Assembly: GCA_002279355.1 (NCBI GenBank)
Contig: NCBV01000039.1
Coordinates: forward strand, 1-46,117
Source: Acidiphilium sp. 37-60-79
GTDB lineage: Bacteria > Pseudomonadota > Alphaproteobacteria > Acetobacterales > Acetobacteraceae
Direction of reading: 5' to 3'
Length of the DNA stretch: 46,117 nucleotides
Shown here: piece by piece, positions 43,413 through 46,117 of the stretch
How the letters are laid out: every line of letters begins with the position of its first letter
Numbering within the stretch: the first letter of the stretch is position 1
Program-made: the position numbers and the translations under genes
Notes under the pieces: model-generated
What the model was told of the DNA's origin: nothing
The model's database searches: none
Seen by the model: only the letters and a program-made list of their open reading frames with translations

Positions 43413-45344
43413 CTACTCGTCGCGTTTGACCAAGCCGGATAACACGGCGACCAATAATAAACTCGCGACCCAGCCGAACAAAGTCTCAAACCAAACCGCA
43501 ACTTGCACTGCCCGACCGAGCGGGGTCGATGTCATCGGCGACCAACTCGAAACCTGCCCCAAATCACCCACCGGCAGCAAAACATTGAGCGAATAAACCG
43601 GCGACACAAATGTCGTATAGGCTGGCGGTAACGCCTTACAGCGCGTCCAAATCGGATGCTTGTGCGGCCGCCCCCAACAAACCGCATCAGCGGGATTCTG
43701 ATAAATCGCCGGATTGGTCGGCGCAAACACGCCATGATTGGAACCAACTGCATAAAGCCCGGTGCAGACTAGCCAAACAATGGCCGCAAACATCAGCGAT
43801 ATCAGCGGACGATACCCATAGGAAGCCATCGCCCAATAACACCAATGCAAACCCTCCGCCACGCGCCGATAGCCTCCGCGCCACCAAGACCACAGCCAAC
43901 TGGGACACCAGCCCGGCCCGGTCTCGGACGAGCCACCAATCAACCCAATCCGCCGCTTATGCGTCTCAAACGCAATCCCAACCTCCCGCGCCGCCTCATA
44001 ATGCCCCATCTCCCGCAAAACCTTGCGCGCCTGAATCCAAGGCTGCGGCTTGAAACCATCGGGATTCTTGACATCGCCCGCACGGTCCTCGCGTCGCTGC
44101 TCCAGCCACTTAATCCGGTCTTTGCCGCTGACCGGCGCATCCTCTCCAAACGAATCATATACAAACCCGGTGAGATTGATCCGATCGGGCCATGATTTTG
44201 CTTGGTCGTGAAGCACCGCCACCCGCGCAGACGTAAGATCCAGCGCCTTGATCTGACCACCCAGATAAAACGCGCTATGAAAGCGCACGCGCGACAGGCT
44301 CACCTCGCCGTGAGCCTCGCACTCCATGAACACCTCGCCCTTAACCTCAGCGCCCTGCGCCTTGAGCGCATCGCCCTGCTCGTTCGAAAAAACGCCCCCG
44401 TCACAACTCCACTGCCCACCAATCTTCGCACCGGGCAGCCGCACCGCGCCTTCCGCGCTAAATCCCGCTCCCATCGACACAGTGCCAGCCACCTCGATCT
44501 GATCAGCACTCAGCGCATTACCTTGCGGATTGGCAAAAACGCCGTCGTTGCAAACCCACTGCCCGCCAATCTTCGCACCGAGCAGCCGCACCTCACCTTC
44601 CGCTCTAAATCCCGCTCCCATCGACACAATGCCAGCGACCTCGATCCCGTCAGCAATCAGTGCGTCACCCTGCAGATTAACAAAAACGCCCTCCTTGCAA
44701 CTCCACTGCCCACCAATCTTTGCCCCGAGCAGCCGCACCGCACCTTCCGCTCTAAATCCCGCTCCCATCGACACATTGCCAGCGACCTCGATCCCATCAG
44801 CACTCAGTGCGTTGCCCTGCGAATTGGCAAAAACGCCGCCATTACAATTCCAAGTCCCACCAATCTTCGCACCGCGCAGCCGGATTTCACCCTCACTCAT
44901 GAACCCCTGACCAAGGAACACAACGCCCGATATGGTCGCACGGTCCGCGGCCAGACTCGGCACGCGGCTGCCTTCAAGAATCAAATAACCATCGATCTTG
45001 GCGTCCTTGAAATTTGGCGCGACGTCGAAATGACAATGATCCAGCTGGAGATTGCAAATGACATTGGCGCTCGACAGATCGAGCGTGCCTTCGACATAAG
45101 CACCCTTGAGCCAAACGCCCCGCTCATGCACGGGGGCGCGATCATCGCCGCCCAGCGCCAGGAACCGGATAAATTCCGCGCGCACACAATTTTCGTCCGT
45201 CCTGTCTCTGGGTCGCTTTTCAGCGATCTTCGCGAACTCCCCCCGCCTAACCGCCGCGAGCAGCTTTTGCTCCGCAGGCAACAGCGGCTCAAAATCGGCG
45301 AGCGAACGACCGAACGGACGAGCAGGCAATGGATCGATTGACAT
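43413..45344 (-). CDS. Membrane protein with 49-residue beta-helix repeats
   Basis: A 643-residue protein. Residues 1-130 are an N-terminal domain starting MSIDPLPARPFGRSLADFEP. Residues about 135-330 are four units of a 49-residue repeat (GIEVAGNVSMGAGFRAEGAV, then RLLGAKIGGQWSC), the last three nearly identical and each with a single WxC. Residues about 340-500 are linker and helical region, and the C-terminal 130 residues carry two strong TM segments (about 512-532 and 612-638). Similar alphaproteobacterial proteins exist with the label membrane-associated oxidoreductase, but I see no cofactor motif. Function unknown; it may be a beta-helix scaffold anchored at the membrane. Confidence 0.75.
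   Translation of the reverse strand: MSIDPLPARPFGRSLADFEPLLPAEQKLLAAVRRGEFAKIAEKRPRDRTDENCVRAEFIRFLALGGDDRAPVHERGVWLKGAYVEGTLDLSSANVICNLQLDHCHFDVAPNFKDAKIDGYLILEGSRVPSLAADRATISGVVFLGQGFMSEGEIRLRGAKIGGTWNCNGGVFANSQGNALSADGIEVAGNVSMGAGFRAEGAVRLLGAKIGGQWSCKEGVFVNLQGDALIADGIEVAGIVSMGAGFRAEGEVRLLGAKIGGQWVCNDGVFANPQGNALSADQIEVAGTVSMGAGFSAEGAVRLPGAKIGGQWSCDGGVFSNEQGDALKAQGAEVKGEVFMECEAHGEVSLSRVRFHSAFYLGGQIKALDLTSARVAVLHDQAKSWPDRINLTGFVYDSFGEDAPVSGKDRIKWLEQRREDRAGDVKNPDGFKPQPWIQARKVLREMGHYEAAREVGIAFETHKRRIGLIGGSSETGPGWCPSWLWSWWRGGYRRVAEGLHWCYWAMASYGYRPLISLMFAAIVWLVCTGLYAVGSNHGVFAPTNPAIYQNPADAVCWGRPHKHPIWTRCKALPPAYTTFVSPVYSLNVLLPVGDLGQVSSWSPMTSTPLGRAVQVAVWFETLFGWVASLLLVAVLSGLVKRDE
44355..44942 (-). 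repeat. 147-bp in-frame tandem repeat array
   Basis: Four units with a period of exactly 147 bp (44942-44796, 44795-44649, 44648-44502, 44501-44355), all in frame within the membrane protein gene. The three units after the first are highly similar at DNA level, which suggests recent duplication or homogenisation. Confidence 0.85.
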
Positions 45345-45403
45345 TCCGTCAGCTTATCCGACCGAATCAGCCCCTGACAAGCGCGATAAACGAGCACAAA
45401 TCC

Positions 45404-45715
45404 TCACCCCGCCCCGCCCGGCCCGTCAAACACCGCCGGCAAGCGCGCCGGGCGCGTAATCCGCAGCTGCTTATTCACACTCATCCGCCCAAACACCACC
45501 TCAATCGCCGCCGCTGCAACCCCAAACTCCCGCGCCAAAAACCGCACCATATGATCGGTCGCCCCCCCGTCCTCAGGCGTCGCCGTCACACTCACCTTGA
45601 GCTGGTCGCCGCGCACCTTGCCAATCGCATCGCGCGACGCCTGCGGCTTGCCCAGAATATTCACCACCAACACATCGCCATCCCACCAAAAAAACCCCCG
45701 CGCCGCATCACGCAT
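45404..45715 (-). CDS. DUF167 / YggU-family protein
   Basis: About 103 residues from the ATG at 45715 (a GTG lies three codons upstream). The DUF167 pattern is seen: VVNILGKPQASRDAIGKVRG, LKVSVTATPEDGGATDHMVRFLAREFGVAAAAIEVVFG, then NKQLRI. The family is small, widespread and of unknown function. It has a free-standing position between the repeat protein and a small hypothetical gene. Confidence 0.85.
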   Translation of the reverse strand: MRDAARGFFWWDGDVLVVNILGKPQASRDAIGKVRGDQLKVSVTATPEDGGATDHMVRFLAREFGVAAAAIEVVFGRMSVNKQLRITRPARLPAVFDGPGGAG

Positions 45716-45772
45716 CGCACCCACCCAACAAACCCCTTTCGCAGCCCCCCACCCTTATGTCATACTAACTAA

Positions 45773-46066
45773 ATGTTGTCCCAACCCGACATATGGTGCC
45801 GCCCGCCCGCCGAGCGTTTCGCTGCGATCATCGCACTCCTGCGCCAGCTCATCGGCCCCCTCGGCCATCGCCGGGTCAACCCACTGCTCAACATCACCAT
45901 CTATGCCCGCCTCGGCTTTTTGCTCCGCCGCTTCGCCCAAATCCTCGCACGCCCAACCCCGCCCAAACCCCGCATCCGGCCCCACACCCCACAATCCCAA
46001 GCCGCAAAACCAGCCCCTCCCGTGCCGCGCGACAAACAACGTGAGAATGCGCGTCAATCAACGTGA
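45773..46066 (+). CDS. Small hypothetical protein
   Basis: A 97-residue predicted protein beginning MLSQPDIWCRPPAERFAAII, with a helical N-terminal half (ALLRQLIGPLGHRR to LLRRFAQILA) and a Pro/Arg-rich disordered tail. It resembles small hypothetical proteins common in this bacterial group, but no domain is recognised. There is no clear ribosome-binding site. Its last residues are encoded by one copy of a 12-bp direct repeat at 46037-46070. Confidence 0.4.
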   Translation: MLSQPDIWCRPPAERFAAIIALLRQLIGPLGHRRVNPLLNITIYARLGFLLRRFAQILARPTPPKPRIRPHTPQSQAAKPAPPVPRDKQRENARQST

Positions 46067-46070
46067 GAAT

Positions 46071-46117
46071 CTGGGGTGGGGGCTGTGAGGGCGTAGCCCG
46101 AGCAGGCCCCACCCCAG
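46071..46117. terminator. Hairpin at the right edge
   Basis: Perfect 11-bp GC-rich arms (46071-46081 and 46107-46117) with a 25-nt loop, at the very end of the window. It is probably the terminator of the small gene or part of a repeat continuing beyond the window. Confidence 0.5.

Noticed and set aside
44355-44942. CRISPR-like array
   Set aside because: Units are contiguous 147-bp coding repeats without unique spacers. No cas genes are present.
44202-45341. 379-codon plus-strand frame opposite the repeat membrane protein
   Set aside because: Its internal repetition mirrors the 147-bp array of the real minus-strand gene, so it is the antisense reading of that repeat.
1-46117. tRNA or other stable RNA genes
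   Set aside because: I looked in all intergenic spacers and saw no cloverleaf with a T-loop GTTCGA-type motif and no other recognisable stable RNA.

Overview
The window is a GC-rich, densely coding bacterial chromosome segment, almost certainly from an alphaproteobacterium and most likely an acetic-acid-bacterium relative (Acetobacteraceae, Acidiphilium/Acidocella-like). The evidence is a short HPr kinase beside RapZ and a permease-less PTS, a linked minC-minD-minE set, short-form HisG next to HisD, an infA-maf-RNase E/G-yacG run, and a secreted beta-repeat protein ending in a Hint domain. The family-level placement is inference from gene content. Nearly everything is core chromosome. There is no transposase, integrase, phage module, CRISPR array or tRNA that I can support.

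Layout. 1-5.7 kb: malate synthase G (minus) and a large AsmA-like protein (plus). 5.7-8.8 kb: hemW (minus), then rpsB-tsf, where rpsB is broken by an internal deletion. 8.9-12.7 kb: a Hint-domain beta-repeat protein and mscL. 12.7-16 kb: an HtrA-type protease, response regulator and sensor kinase operon (minus). 16.2-20.1 kb: hprK, rapZ (also broken by an internal deletion), EIIA, HPr and enzyme I, a regulatory PTS with no sugar permease. 20.2-24.2 kb: a Bax-inhibitor-1 protein, rpsO, truB, metW and metX (minus). 24.4-27.3 kb: chorismate mutase, hisC and prephenate dehydrogenase, overlapping. 27.3-30.2 kb: minCDE and a Gfo/Idh oxidoreductase (minus). 30.4-33.9 kb: secD, secF and an EAL-domain protein. 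34.1-37.4 kb: prs, a glutathione transferase, a histidine phosphatase and an iron-type alcohol dehydrogenase (minus). 37.6-41.6 kb: hisG, hisD, infA, maf, RNase E/G-like and yacG, tightly overlapped. 41.7-46.1 kb: a LOG-family hydrolase, a LysM protein, a tandem-repeat membrane protein, a DUF167 protein and a small hypothetical gene.

The least explained features are non-coding. A dispersed intergenic repeat occurs three times (5.6, 33.9 and 41.6 kb). Two copies share an identical 36-mer in opposite orientations, and the third is 29/30 identical over the shared core. Its copies and associated hairpins sit on or next to stop codons (hemW, the EAL gene, yacG, and the alcohol dehydrogenase, whose last residues are repeat-encoded). 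The 33.87-34.15 kb interval holds two imperfect copies of a hairpin-bearing unit. Short tandem duplications (12-15 bp) also cluster in C-terminal tails or just past gene ends.

Two conserved genes within 10 kb, rpsB and rapZ, each lack a short internal segment and change frame. Because S2 is essential, assembly or sequencing error is the first explanation to exclude.
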